Source: an uncultured Micrococcales bacterium
GTDB taxonomy: Bacteria > Actinomycetota > Actinomycetes > Actinomycetales > Microbacteriaceae
Length of the DNA stretch: 10,955 bases
NCBI GenBank assembly: GCA_903927775.1
Contig: CAIYOE010000161.1
Location: forward strand, 1-10,955
Direction of reading: 5' to 3'
The translations under genes were made by a program, and so were the position numbers. The notes under the pieces were generated by a model, which saw only the letters and a program-made list of their open reading frames with translations, was not told the origin of the DNA and made no database searches. Positions 1-9,921 of the stretch are shown one piece after another. How positions within the stretch are numbered: position 1 is the stretch's first letter; each line of letters starts with the position of its first letter.

Positions 1-759
1 GAGCGAAACGCTATCGAATCATTTATGTCCAACGATGGCGACCTCGACGAAGTCCTGGGTAAGACTGTGCGCTTGTTGTCATCGCTAACGAACCAGATGG
101 CCGTGCTTCAGTATCCAAGCCTTGGCAAAGCAATGATTCGATCGGTAGAGACCGTGCCGGTATCGGAAACCAAGGTTCTGCTCATATTGGTCACCGACTC
201 AAACCGCATTCAACAGCACATTTTGGACCTGGGTTCAACCTACGATCCGATTTTCCTTGGTGAGTTGCGTGCCAAGCTGATGACACTTCTCGCGGGGATT
301 CCTCTGACGGAGGTTGCCCGCGCACTCGAGAGTTTCGAGGCCAGCTTTGCTCCCGACCGCCGCGCCATAACGGTGCAGTTCGCCGCGAGCGTTCTAGACC
401 TAGTCGATGCCAACCGAAGCGAGAAAATCATCGTCTCCGGTACCGCTAACCTGGCCAGACGCGAATCCGAGTTGGGCGGCAACATCACATCCATGTTGGA
501 GGCCATTGAGCAACAGGTAGTCATGCTCAAACTCATAAACGAGCTTCAGGAAGAACAAACCGGCGTCTCGGTACGAATCGGACGCGAAAACCAGTTGGAT
601 TCCTTTGCAAACACCTCTGTGGTGGTTGGCGCATATCAAAACGAGGCGGCCGAGGTTGCCAAACTCGGAGTTATCGGGCCGACTCGAATGGACTACTCAA
701 CGAACATCGCTGCGGTTGGTGCCGTAGCCAGATATTTGACCAAACTGCTGGGCAACTAG
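1..759 (+). CDS. hrcA: HrcA heat-inducible transcription repressor, 3' part (5' end outside window)
   Basis: The reading frame is open from base 1, so the ATG at 25 is an internal methionine and not the start. The 252 visible residues are the central and C-terminal parts of HrcA, which is usually about 340 residues; the missing part would hold the N-terminal winged helix-turn-helix. Recognisable stretches are the segment after the DNA-binding domain (DLDEVLGKTVRLLSSLTNQM followed by the QYPSL motif) and the C-terminal segment with IGRENQ and the GVIGPTRMDYS motif near the end. By family knowledge HrcA binds the CIRCE operator and represses chaperone genes until heat shock titrates it through GroEL. 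The CIRCE site and promoter would lie upstream, outside this window; I saw no CIRCE-like inverted repeat inside it. dnaJ follows 24 nt downstream, the usual actinobacterial hrcA-dnaJ2 pair. Confidence 0.95.
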   Translation, partial: ERNAIESFMSNDGDLDEVLGKTVRLLSSLTNQMAVLQYPSLGKAMIRSVETVPVSETKVLLILVTDSNRIQQHILDLGSTYDPIFLGELRAKLMTLLAGIPLTEVARALESFEASFAPDRRAITVQFAASVLDLVDANRSEKIIVSGTANLARRESELGGNITSMLEAIEQQVVMLKLINELQEEQTGVSVRIGRENQLDSFANTSVVVGAYQNEAAEVAKLGVIGPTRMDYSTNIAAVGAVARYLTKLLGN

Positions 760-769
760 CGGCGGAACT

Positions 770-1868
<1,099 letters not shown>

Positions 1869-1869
<1 letters not shown>

Positions 1870-2609
1870 TGGTGCTTCCGCTGTTTCAGCACGCGCTTTC
1901 GCCTAGGCCAGCCGTTGGCGATGTGGTTTTGCTGGCTGGCGCGGAGGCAAAGCACGCCGTCTCGGTTCGCCGAATGCGAGTTGGCGAGGGAATCCAGCTG
2001 GCCGATGGTCAGGGATTCAGGGTGGTGGGCGCCGTAGCAAACATCGATGGCCAAAGCCTGACCGTGTCTGTCTCGCAGGTATCTCAAGAGGCAAAGCCTG
2101 AGCCCGCGCTGGTTTTGGTGCAGGCCTTGGCAAAGGGCGACCGCGATGAACTCGCGATTCAGGCTGCAACCGAGCTTGGGGCATTTGTAATCGTTCCCTG
2201 GCAAGCGGAGCGCAGTATTTCCCGCTGGGACGGTCCAAAAATCGCCAAGGGAGTAGAACGCTGGCAAACCATCGTTGCCGAGGCAGCCAAGCAGGCGCTT
2301 AGGGCATTCACCCCTCAGGTGGCGCAGCCGGTTACCAGCAAAGAGCTAGCCAAAATGGTTGCCCAGTATTCGGTTGTTCTGGTCTTAGATCCAACCGCCG
2401 AAAACTCACTGGTCGGGGCCGACTTGCCGAAACATGGCAATGTGGCAATTGTGGTCGGCCCCGAGGGCGGGATTTCCGAGTCCGAACTAGCGCTGCTGCA
2501 GGCAGCAGGTGCGGTCCGGGTTCACCTTGGCGAGTCGATCCTTCGAACCAGCACAGCCGGCGTTGCAGCCATCTCGGTTTTGCAAGCCAAGCTTGGGCAC
2601 TGGGGTTAA
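1869..2609 (+). CDS. rsmE: 16S rRNA (uracil(1498)-N(3))-methyltransferase RsmE
   Basis: RsmE is a SAM-dependent SPOUT-class enzyme that methylates N3 of U1498 in the 16S rRNA of the small subunit. The 246 residues fit the family length. The N-terminal PUA-like RNA-binding region (about 1-75) contains HAVSVRRMRVGE. The C-terminal knotted SAM-binding domain carries VVGPEGGISESEL (about 195-207) and, close to the end, LGESILRTSTAGVAA. Many non-actinobacterial family members have ILRxETA in the second motif, where this protein has Ser in place of Glu. The start ATG shares its A with the dnaJ stop (TAATG), which suggests translational coupling; no strong Shine-Dalgarno precedes it. Placement directly after dnaJ is conserved in actinobacteria. 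Confidence 0.95.
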
Positions 2610-2618
2610 ACTAATCGC

Positions 2619-2624
2619 GAAAGG
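2619..2624 (+). promoter_or_regulatory. Ribosome binding site deciding the HIT gene start
   Basis: GAAAGG ends 6 nt before ATG 2631 but only 3 nt before the in-frame GTG 2628. The spacing favours the ATG. Confidence 0.5.
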
Positions 2625-2630
2625 CAAGTG

Positions 2631-2954
2631 ATGGACTGTATTTTTTGCAAAATCGTAGCGGGTGAAATCCCAGCATCTCTGATGGGCGAAACCGAACACT
2701 CCATCGCGTTCAAAGACATTTCGCCAAGACAGCCCGTGCACATTTTGGTGGTACCCAAGAATCACCACACCAACGTGGCTGATTTGGCCTTCAACGACCC
2801 AGACGCCCTGGTAGACCTAGTGCAATTGGGTTCCAAGCTTGCGGCCGAGCACTCAAAGGGTTCTTTCAGATTGAGCTTTAACACAGGAACCGAGGCCGGA
2901 CAAACCGTGTTCCACGCCCACGGCCACATAACCAGCACCACTCCAAAGAACTAG
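2631..2954 (+). CDS. HIT (histidine triad) family hydrolase, HinT-like
   Basis: This is a small cytoplasmic HIT-domain protein of 107 residues. Family members of the HinT branch hydrolyse nucleoside phosphoramidates and related AMP conjugates. The N-terminus MDCIFCKIVAGEIP with Cys3 and Cys6 is the metal-site signature of this branch. The segment VHILVVPKNHH (36-46) follows, then an Asn at 84 and an AGQTVFHAHGH segment with the histidine triad at H95, H97 and H99. The protein ends only 8 residues after the last triad histidine, so it lacks the usual tail with GGRPL and an aromatic residue. I found no obvious frameshift that would restore one. The physiological substrate cannot be inferred. 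A position between rsmE and phoH is common in actinobacteria. The alternative start is GTG 2628, one codon earlier. Confidence 0.93.
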   Translation: MDCIFCKIVAGEIPASLMGETEHSIAFKDISPRQPVHILVVPKNHHTNVADLAFNDPDALVDLVQLGSKLAAEHSKGSFRLSFNTGTEAGQTVFHAHGHITSTTPKN

Positions 2955-2960
2955 GGTTCC

Positions 2961-3989
2961 GTGAGCAAAGGCCCCGCACCCAAATCGGTCAAGTCTGAAG
3001 ACTGGCTTCAGCGTCGTGTTGAACTAGGCGACACCCAACTCCTGTCTATCTACGGACCAGAGGACCAGCTTCTAAAAGCGCTAGAACTCACCGTGCCAGC
3101 GGTAGAGGTAATGGCTAGGGGCGAGCAACTTTTGCTTAGCGGGCCAGCGGATCAGGTCAAGAAAGCCGAAGACCTGGTCTATGAAATGGTTCGCCTGATG
3201 CAAGCCGGTGCACCTATCAGTATTCAAGACCTGGAACGCAGCGCCAAGATGTTAGAAAACAGCGATGGACCGCGTCCGGCAGAGGTGCTTTCACAAAGCA
3301 TTTTGAGCTCACGCGGCAAGAGCATTCGCCCCAAAACCGTTGGGCAAAAGACCTATGTCGACGCCATCGATGAAAACACCATTGTTTTTGGAATCGGACC
3401 AGCCGGAACGGGTAAGACCTATTTAGCCATGGCCAAAGCGGTGCAGGCTCTGCAGCGTAAAGAAGTTAGTCGGATCATTCTGACTCGTCCGGCGGTCGAA
3501 GCGGGTGAGCGCCTGGGGTTCCTTCCTGGAACTCTCACCGACAAGATCGACCCTTACCTCCGCCCTTTGTTCGATGCCCTGCACGAGATGCTAGACCCGG
3601 AGACCGTCCCCAAACTTATGGCGTCGGGGACCATCGAGGTCGCGCCGTTGGCTTACATGCGTGGCCGCACCCTGAACGACTCCTTCATCATCTTGGATGA
3701 AGCACAGAACACCACTCCCGAGCAGATGAAGATGTTCCTTACCCGCCTTGGATTCAACTCCAAGATGGTGGTCACCGGAGACATAACTCAGGTAGACCTT
3801 CCAGCTGGAGTAAGCGGCCTCAAGACCGCCGAGAGCATTTTGACCGGGGTTGCAGACATGCATTTCTCTTACCTGAGTTCAGCCGACGTGGTTCGTCACA
3901 GCCTGGTATCCCGGATTGTGGAGGCCTACGCAATCTTTGACCAGAAGAATCAGGTCCGCAAACAAAGCCAAAACGGAGGCAAGCGATGA
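2961..3989 (+). CDS. phoH: PhoH-like ATPase (PhoH family protein)
   Basis: The 342-residue cytoplasmic protein is a P-loop ATPase of the PhoH family, related to the motor part of superfamily I helicases. An N-terminal KH-like region (about 25-80) precedes the ATPase core. Walker A is GPAGTGKT at 146-153, Walker B is ILDEAQN at 244-250, and VTGDITQVDLP (271-281) is the further conserved family motif. The start is GTG: a stop codon in the same frame at 2952-2954 excludes any earlier start, and the next ATG would cut into the KH-like region. The gene lies directly upstream of ybeY and overlaps it by 4 nt (ATGA). This phoH-ybeY pairing is widely conserved and suggests a role in RNA or ribosome maturation, although the exact activity of PhoH is not settled. 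The link to phosphate starvation is known only for some family members. Confidence 0.94.
   Translation: MSKGPAPKSVKSEDWLQRRVELGDTQLLSIYGPEDQLLKALELTVPAVEVMARGEQLLLSGPADQVKKAEDLVYEMVRLMQAGAPISIQDLERSAKMLENSDGPRPAEVLSQSILSSRGKSIRPKTVGQKTYVDAIDENTIVFGIGPAGTGKTYLAMAKAVQALQRKEVSRIILTRPAVEAGERLGFLPGTLTDKIDPYLRPLFDALHEMLDPETVPKLMASGTIEVAPLAYMRGRTLNDSFIILDEAQNTTPEQMKMFLTRLGFNSKMVVTGDITQVDLPAGVSGLKTAESILTGVADMHFSYLSSADVVRHSLVSRIVEAYAIFDQKNQVRKQSQNGGKR
3975..3979 (+). promoter_or_regulatory. Strong ribosome binding site of ybeY
   Basis: GGAGG lies 6 nt before the ybeY ATG, inside the last codons of phoH. It is the best Shine-Dalgarno sequence I noticed in the window. Confidence 0.75.
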
Positions 3990-4447
3990 GCATCGAAATT
4001 AGCAATGAGACCGAGTGGCCAGTTGACCAAGATCGCGTGCTTCGGCTAGCCGAATTTGCCATGGATGCCATGCGGTTGCACCCAAACACCGACCTCTACT
4101 TACGTTTTGTAGACCTCGAAACCATGACGGACCTTCACGTGCGTCACATGGACGAACCCGGCCCAACCGACGTACTCAGTTTTCCCATGGATGAGCTACT
4201 GCCCGGCGATAACCTATCTGTCGCACCCGAGGGCATTCTGGGCGATATCGTGATCTGCCCAGACTTCGCCGAGGAACAGGCTAAGAAAGCCGGTCACCCA
4301 GCCATGAACGAGATGCTGTTGCTGACCACGCACGGAATCTTGCATCTTCTGGGCTTTGATCACGCCGAACCAGACGAAGAAAAGCAAATGTTCGGTCTAC
4401 AAAACGAGATCCTCAATAAGTTCTACCAACTAGAGTCGGCCGCTTGA
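3986..4447 (+). CDS. ybeY: Endoribonuclease YbeY (16S rRNA 3'-end maturation)
   Basis: YbeY is a zinc-dependent single-strand endoribonuclease involved in maturing the 3' end of 16S rRNA and in ribosome quality control. The 153-residue length is normal. The family signature is intact: HGILHLLGFDH places the three zinc-ligand histidines at 116, 120 and 126. The conserved Arg (R53) sits just before TDVLSFP (61-67), matching the position of the functionally important arginine in characterised homologues. The ATG overlaps the phoH stop (ATGA) and has a strong GGAGG site. The stop overlaps the TTG start of the next gene by 4 nt. Together with rsmE and era this makes three 16S-related functions in one run of genes. 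Confidence 0.96.
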   Translation: MSIEISNETEWPVDQDRVLRLAEFAMDAMRLHPNTDLYLRFVDLETMTDLHVRHMDEPGPTDVLSFPMDELLPGDNLSVAPEGILGDIVICPDFAEEQAKKAGHPAMNEMLLLTTHGILHLLGFDHAEPDEEKQMFGLQNEILNKFYQLESAA

Positions 4448-5559
4448 TCCAGATTCTCTTTGCGGTTCTGTTAGCTATGGTGGCCATCCCATCCACCATC
4501 GTTGAATCCGCCTTGCGCCGGAATCAACAGTCCGAACTGGCCGAGGGTTGGGGATTCATTCGCCTGGTAACAATAAGTCTTTTTGCGGTTCTAATCGGTC
4601 AGGCTCTGGCTCCGATCGGCTACCTGTGGTGGGTCAATGTGGTGCTGTCGATTTCCATCACTTTGGTGATGGTATTCATGACCCAGTTGCTGGCAAAGTT
4701 TTTGGCACATAAGTCCTTGGGCTTTGCGTTGCTCAAGGCACTTGAGCCAATCATCAAGCAGGTCAACCTGTTGTTCACTCCTCTGACCGGGCCAAAGGTA
4801 GACACCCCCGAAGAATTCGAGCAGGAGCTGTTGGAATCCGTAGAAGACTTCACCGAAACTATCGTTCGCGAAGTGATGGTTCCGCGAATCGATATGGCGA
4901 CCATCGGTGCTGAATCCCCGCTTTCCAAGGCGATGTCGGTATTCCTCAGGACCGGCTACTCACGCCTCCCGGTGATAGGCAAGACTGTAGACGACGTAGT
5001 TGGCGTTCTATACCTGAAAGACGTTGCGCGACTCAGTTTTGAGCAACCCGCAAAGCTGTCCAACTCGGTCGAGTTCCTGACCCGAAAAGCAGTTTTCATT
5101 CCGGAATCAAAGCCAGTGGATGACCTACTCCAAGAGATGCAGGCCACCTCAACTCACATCGCTGTAATCGTCGATGAATACGGCGGAGTGGCCGGTTTAG
5201 TGACCATGGAGGACCTCATCGAGGAAATCGTCGGTGAAATCAGCGATGAATACGACCGCGATATTCCCGATGTGGTTGAGCAGTCCAACGGAACCTGGCT
5301 GGTAAACGCCAGGTACTCACTAATGGATCTTGGCGAGCTGTTCGACATTGAGCTTGAGGACGAAGACGTGGATAGCGTGGGCGGGCTGGTAGCCAAGGAA
5401 CTTGGCCGGCTTCCCCAACAAGGCGAGTCGGTGACTTACAGTGGACTCAAGTTCACAGTCGATCGCATCGAACCGAGGCGAAAGCGACTCGTGACAGTTT
5501 TAGTTGAGCGTACCGATCGTCTGATTGATGCCGAGGCTGGATTCGACGGTAAGGAATAG
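4444..5559 (+). CDS. CNNM/CorC-type transporter-associated membrane protein with CBS pair ('hemolysin family')
   Basis: This is an inner-membrane protein of 371 residues with three parts. A DUF21/CNNM-like membrane region has about three hydrophobic segments (roughly 1-20, 37-57 and 60-86). A CBS-domain pair (roughly 141-268) contains REVMVPRIDM at its start and the hallmark VDEYGGVAGLVTMEDLIEEI (243-262). A C-terminal CorC_HlyC domain (about 280-357) follows. Relatives are linked to magnesium or other divalent-cation efflux; older databases call them hemolysins, a name without support here. The start TTG overlaps the ybeY stop (TTGA). The next possible start, an ATG at 4477, would remove much of the first membrane segment, so TTG is preferred, though no good Shine-Dalgarno is visible. 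The membrane part is on the short side for the family. The order ybeY, this gene, era is conserved in actinobacteria. Confidence 0.9.
   Translation: MIQILFAVLLAMVAIPSTIVESALRRNQQSELAEGWGFIRLVTISLFAVLIGQALAPIGYLWWVNVVLSISITLVMVFMTQLLAKFLAHKSLGFALLKALEPIIKQVNLLFTPLTGPKVDTPEEFEQELLESVEDFTETIVREVMVPRIDMATIGAESPLSKAMSVFLRTGYSRLPVIGKTVDDVVGVLYLKDVARLSFEQPAKLSNSVEFLTRKAVFIPESKPVDDLLQEMQATSTHIAVIVDEYGGVAGLVTMEDLIEEIVGEISDEYDRDIPDVVEQSNGTWLVNARYSLMDLGELFDIELEDEDVDSVGGLVAKELGRLPQQGESVTYSGLKFTVDRIEPRRKRLVTVLVERTDRLIDAEAGFDGKE
5551..5555 (+). promoter_or_regulatory. Ribosome binding site deciding the era start
   Basis: AAGGA lies 5 nt before ATG 5561. It supports this start over the in-frame ATG at 5525, which lies inside the preceding gene and would add 12 residues (ending in VRNS) not expected in Era. 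Confidence 0.7.
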
Positions 5560-5560
5560 C

Positions 5561-6448
5561 ATGACTTTTAGAGCTGGGTTCGTCTCTTTTGTAGGGCGAC
5601 CAAACGTAGGTAAGTCAACTTTGACCAACGCTTTGGTTGGGCAAAAGGTTGCCATCACTTCGTCCAAGCCGCAGACCACTCGTCGTGCAATTCGCGGTAT
5701 TGTGCACCAGCCGCAGGGTCAGTTGATTCTGGTTGACACCCCGGGGCTTCACCGCCCTCGCACACTGCTGGGTGAACGCCTGAACGACCTGGTAGATAGC
5801 ACTCTGAGCGACGTAGACGTAATCGGTTTTTGCGTTCCAGCAAACGAGAAGATCGGCCCCGGAGACCGCTTTATCGTTGAGCAATTGGATTCGTTTCGTC
5901 GCGCTAAGAAGGTAGCGATCATCACCAAGACCGAACTGGTAGACAAGCAAACCCTGGCTGAGCAGCTTCTTGCGGTGAACGCGCTCCGCGACTTTGAGGC
6001 AATCATCCCGGTTTCCGCGGTAGCCGAGGACCAGCTAGACGTTCTGATGAAGGTATTGATTGACCTGCTGCCGATTAGCCCTGCACTATACCCACCGGAT
6101 GCAGTCACCGATGAATCCATTGAGGATCGAATCTGCGAGCTGATTCGCGAGGCGGCCCTAGAGGGAGTGCACGACGAACTGCCTCACTCTTTGGCGGTGA
6201 CCATCGATGAAATAAACCAGCGCCCGGATAAGCCACTAATCGACATCCATGCCAATGTATTTGTGGAGCGCGACAGCCAGAAATCGATCATCATCGGCAA
6301 GGGTGGCTCTCGACTGAAGGAAGTTGGCTCCAAGGCCCGACCTGAAATCGAGAAACTTTTGGGTTCCAAGGTTTTTCTTTCGATTCGCGTCAAGGTAGCG
6401 CAAGACTGGCAGCGCGATCCAAAACAGCTCGGGCGCTTGGGCTTCTAG
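5561..6448 (+). CDS. era: GTPase Era, ribosome maturation factor
   Basis: Era is a membrane-associated GTPase that binds the 3' end of 16S rRNA through a KH domain and acts as a checkpoint in 30S assembly. The 295 residues from ATG 5561 match the family. G1 is GRPNVGKST at 12-20, the switch I region contains PQTTR at 37-41, G3 is DTPG at 59-62, G4 is TKTE at 122-125 and G5 is SAV at 152-154. The C-terminal KH domain contains IIIGKGGSRL (243-252), and the protein ends in the typical LGRLGF. G4 departs from the canonical NKxD: Thr replaces Asn, which I believe also occurs in other actinobacterial Era proteins, and Glu replaces the base-reading Asp. The start lies 1 nt after the previous gene's stop. 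A small hairpin over the stop codon may end some transcripts, and a leuA promoter follows. Confidence 0.96.
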   Translation: MTFRAGFVSFVGRPNVGKSTLTNALVGQKVAITSSKPQTTRRAIRGIVHQPQGQLILVDTPGLHRPRTLLGERLNDLVDSTLSDVDVIGFCVPANEKIGPGDRFIVEQLDSFRRAKKVAIITKTELVDKQTLAEQLLAVNALRDFEAIIPVSAVAEDQLDVLMKVLIDLLPISPALYPPDAVTDESIEDRICELIREAALEGVHDELPHSLAVTIDEINQRPDKPLIDIHANVFVERDSQKSIIIGKGGSRLKEVGSKARPEIEKLLGSKVFLSIRVKVAQDWQRDPKQLGRLGF

Positions 6449-6462
6449 CCCAACTTTGGGTT
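6447..6462 (+). terminator. Possible weak terminator hairpin at the end of era
   Basis: The arms AGCCCA and TGGGTT (one G-T pair) surround a 4-nt loop and overlap the era stop codon. They are followed by only a short T-containing stretch. This could reduce read-through into leuA, but it is too small to call a firm terminator. It also lies where the -35 region of the leuA promoter would be. Confidence 0.25.
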
Positions 6463-6464
6463 TG

Positions 6465-6473
6465 TGCTAACCT
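6465..6473 (+). promoter_or_regulatory. Extended -10 promoter element for the leuA leader transcript
   Basis: TGCTAACCT matches an extended -10 (TG-N-TANNNT) with hexamer TAACCT at 6468-6473. With the last T at -7, +1 falls at G6480, the first base of a GTG codon. No convincing -35 hexamer is present at the normal distance, which is common for extended -10 promoters. The predicted transcript would start with the leader-peptide codon itself (leaderless). Inferred from spacing only. Confidence 0.6.
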
Positions 6474-6479
6474 GTGTGC

Positions 6480-6501
6480 GTGTTCTGCTTGCTCCTACTT
6501 A

Positions 6502-6521
<20 letters not shown>
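6480..6521 (+). CDS. leuA leader peptide with four consecutive leucine codons
   Basis: A 13-codon reading frame begins with GTG and encodes (M)FCLLLLSSRDEA, ending in TAA at 6519-6521. The run TTG-CTC-CTA-CTT (6489-6500) consists of four leucine codons, all different, immediately before the 5' arm of a strong hairpin. This is the hallmark of a leucine-sensing leader peptide: slow decoding when charged tRNA-Leu is short would hold a ribosome at this point. No Shine-Dalgarno precedes it, in line with the leaderless start predicted from the -10 element. An alternative in-frame GTG at 6474 would add two residues; an in-frame TAA at 6468 excludes anything earlier. Leucine-rich leader peptides before leuA have been proposed by comparative genomics in other actinobacteria. 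Confidence 0.85.
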
Positions 6522-8325
<1,804 letters not shown>

Positions 8326-8334
8326 CATTAGAGC

Positions 8335-9060
8335 GTGCCACTTTACCGAGACGAAGCAGTCGTGCTGCGCACCCATAAGTTGGGCGAAGCCGATCGAATC
8401 GTCACCATGCTCTCCAAGCAGCACGGTCAGATTAGGGCTGTGGCCAAGGGCGTTAGGCGAACGGCAAGTAAGTTCGGATCCAGACTCGAACCATTTATGG
8501 TGGTGGATATTCAACTTTTCGAAGGCAAGAACCTGGACACCGTTAGTCAGGTCGAGACCATCGGTGCTTACGGACGCGAAATTATGGCCGATTACACGGC
8601 CTACACGGCCGCCCACGCCATGGTCGAAGCAGCAGAGCGCCTTACCGGGGAAACCTCCAGTACGCAGCAATACCTGCTTTTAGTCGGTGCGTTACGCTCG
8701 CTGTCGCGTGCCGAACGAGACCCTGCTGTGACCTTGGATTCCTACCTGCTTAGGGCTTTGTCGCTGGCGGGTTGGGCGCCAAACTTTGAAGCCTGCGCGA
8801 ATTGCGATCGACCAGGACCTCATAACGCTTTTGTGATGCAAATCGGTGGTGTGGTGTGCCCGGATTGCAAGCCACCGGGAGCCGCAACCCTCGATGCAGA
8901 GACAGTTGAACTGCTCGGTTCACTGCTGGCGGGCGAGTGGCTAAGTGTTGCCAGTGCCAGCGAAAGAGCAAAGTCGGCGGCGTCGGGTATCGTTGCGGCA
9001 TACAGTCAATGGCATATCGAACGCGGTTTGCGTTCCCTGAATCACGTGGAGCGGTTGTGA
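8335..9060 (+). CDS. recO: DNA repair protein RecO
   Basis: RecO acts in the RecFOR pathway: it binds single-stranded DNA and SSB, anneals strands and, with RecR, loads RecA at gaps. The 241-residue protein has an N-terminal OB fold (about 1-80) that begins with [20 protein letters not shown], the standard RecO opening. A helical C-terminal part carries a zinc-finger module with cysteines at 154/157 (CANC) and 175/178 (CPDC). The start is GTG; an in-frame TAG at 8329 excludes any earlier start. No strong Shine-Dalgarno is visible, and the gene lies 9 nt after leuA, so it may depend on leuA transcription or translation. Its stop overlaps the uppS start by 4 nt (GTGA). recO-uppS is a conserved actinobacterial pair. 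Confidence 0.95.
   Translation: MPLYRDEAVVLRTHKLGEADRIVTMLSKQHGQIRAVAKGVRRTASKFGSRLEPFMVVDIQLFEGKNLDTVSQVETIGAYGREIMADYTAYTAAHAMVEAAERLTGETSSTQQYLLLVGALRSLSRAERDPAVTLDSYLLRALSLAGWAPNFEACANCDRPGPHNAFVMQIGGVVCPDCKPPGAATLDAETVELLGSLLAGEWLSVASASERAKSAASGIVAAYSQWHIERGLRSLNHVERL
9048..9051 (+). promoter_or_regulatory. Ribosome binding site deciding the uppS start
   Basis: GGAG lies 5 nt before GTG 9057. It supports this start over the in-frame ATG at 8937, which would add 40 residues encoded entirely within recO. Confidence 0.65.
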
Positions 9061-9836
9061 ACCAGTTTCTTCCTCTGAACTACTCCGGTCTAACCGTGCC
9101 CGACTTTGCAGGCCAGGCACCCCAGCACGTGGCTATCGTCATGGATGGAAATGGCCGTTGGGCCAACCAGCGCGGTTTGACCAGGGTAGAGGGCCACAAG
9201 GCAGGCGAAGCGGCTCTGCTAGATGTGGTTGCGGGAGCCATCGAGGCCGGGGTTAAGTATCTGACCGTGTTTGCTTTCTCTACCGAAAACTGGAAGCGCT
9301 CACCTGACGAGGTTCGTTTTCTAATGGGCTTCAACCGCGAGGTTCTTCGTCGCAGAAGAGATCAGCTGAATGCCTGGGGAGTCCGAATTCGTTGGGCCGG
9401 CAGGCGACCAAAGCTATGGGCGTCGGTTATCAACGAGCTTCAGGAGGCCGAGCGCCTTACCGCAGGCAACAACACTCTTACTTTGACCATGTGCGTGAAC
9501 TATGGCTCGCGAGTTGAGTTGGTAGATGCCATGAATGCAATTGCTGCCGAGGTAGCCGCAGGAAAACTAAAGCCCGGCGCCATAAACGAGAAAACCATTC
9601 AGCGGCATTTGCAGACCGCAGCCCTACCTGATGTTGATCTTTTTATGCGCAGTAGCGGTGAACAGAGGGCGAGCAACTTTTTACTTTGGCAGTCCGCCTA
9701 CGCCGAATTTGTCTTCTTAGACACCCTCTGGCCCGATTTTGGGCGTTCTGATCTGTGGCGCGGCATCGAGCTTTACCAGTCTCGCAATCGCAGATTCGGC
9801 GGGGCAAAAGACGCCCCGAGCTCGTCGGCTAACTAA
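9057..9836 (+). CDS. uppS: Isoprenyl transferase / (poly)prenyl diphosphate synthase UppS
   Basis: This is a cis-prenyltransferase that adds isopentenyl units to an allylic diphosphate to make the lipid carrier diphosphate used for cell-wall synthesis, at the cytoplasmic face of the membrane. From GTG 9057 it has 259 residues. Family motifs are [12 protein letters not shown] (24-35) with the catalytic Asp30, GHKAG (46-50), FAFSTENW (72-79), and near the end [19 protein letters not shown] (194-212) with Arg198, Glu202, Arg204 and Ser206 of the IPP site. In actinobacteria the product may be C50 rather than C55, and some species carry a second, shorter-chain paralogue; the sequence alone does not tell the chain length. 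The start was chosen from the GTGA overlap with recO and the GGAG at 9048. A longer frame from ATG 8937 is unlikely. Confidence 0.95.
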   Translation: MNQFLPLNYSGLTVPDFAGQAPQHVAIVMDGNGRWANQRGLTRVEGHKAGEAALLDVVAGAIEAGVKYLTVFAFSTENWKRSPDEVRFLMGFNREVLRRRRDQLNAWGVRIRWAGRRPKLWASVINELQEAERLTAGNNTLTLTMCVNYGSRVELVDAMNAIAAEVAAGKLKPGAINEKTIQRHLQTAALPDVDLFMRSSGEQRASNFLLWQSAYAEFVFLDTLWPDFGRSDLWRGIELYQSRNRRFGGAKDAPSSSAN

Positions 9837-9848
9837 ACTTAGTACTTT

Positions 9849-9870
9849 GGTAAATCCTGACCGATTTACC
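9849..9870. repeat. Perfect 8-bp inverted repeat upstream of glyS
   Basis: GGTAAATC and GATTTACC flank a 6-nt spacer (CTGACC). The symmetry would suit either an operator for a dimeric regulator or a hairpin in the transcript. There is no T-tract after it, so it is not a standard terminator. Confidence 0.6.
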
Positions 9871-9878
9871 TAACAGGT

Positions 9879-9910
9879 CTCGACACCCAGCCGCGACCAA
9901 TCGAGTTTTT
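9879..9910 (+). terminator. Weak terminator-like stem with T5 in the glyS leader
   Basis: CTCGA (9879-9883) and TCGAG (9901-9905) can pair over 5 bp around a 17-nt loop and are directly followed by TTTTT (9906-9910). The stem is short and the loop large, so an attenuator is possible but not supported beyond this arrangement. Confidence 0.2.
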
Positions 9911-9921
9911 GGAGTTCAAAA

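Larger units (their letters stand above)
9837..9921 (+). promoter_or_regulatory. Intergenic leader and probable promoter region of glyS
   Basis: These 85 nt separate uppS from glyS. Possible -10 hexamers of the TANNNT type are TAAACT (9834-9839, overlapping the uppS stop) and TACTTT (9843-9848); neither has a clear -35. Downstream lie a perfect inverted repeat (9849-9870), a smaller one (ACCT-AAC-AGGT, 9868-9878) and a short stem before five T residues (9879-9910). The glyS Shine-Dalgarno GGAG (9911-9914) is 7 nt before the ATG. I found no T-box sequence, tRNA or glycine-rich leader peptide. Confidence 0.4.

Noticed and set aside
25-759. HrcA starting at ATG 25
   Set aside because: The frame is open to base 1 and the upstream residues continue the HrcA sequence; the gene simply begins before the window.
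5525-5560. Longer era starting at ATG 5525
   Set aside because: ATG 5561 has AAGGA 5 nt upstream and gives the normal Era N-terminus; the extension lies inside the previous gene.
8937-9056. Longer uppS starting at ATG 8937
   Set aside because: The extra 40 residues overlap recO completely. The GTG at 9057 has a GGAG site and a GTGA overlap, and gives a normal family length.
9800-9818. CGGGGC/GCCCCG hairpin at the end of uppS as a terminator
   Set aside because: It lies within the coding sequence and is not followed by a T-tract.
9837-9921. T-box, glycine riboswitch or tRNA in front of glyS
   Set aside because: No T-box consensus, no tandem glycine-aptamer features and no cloverleaf or TTCGA-type arm could be found in these 85 nt.
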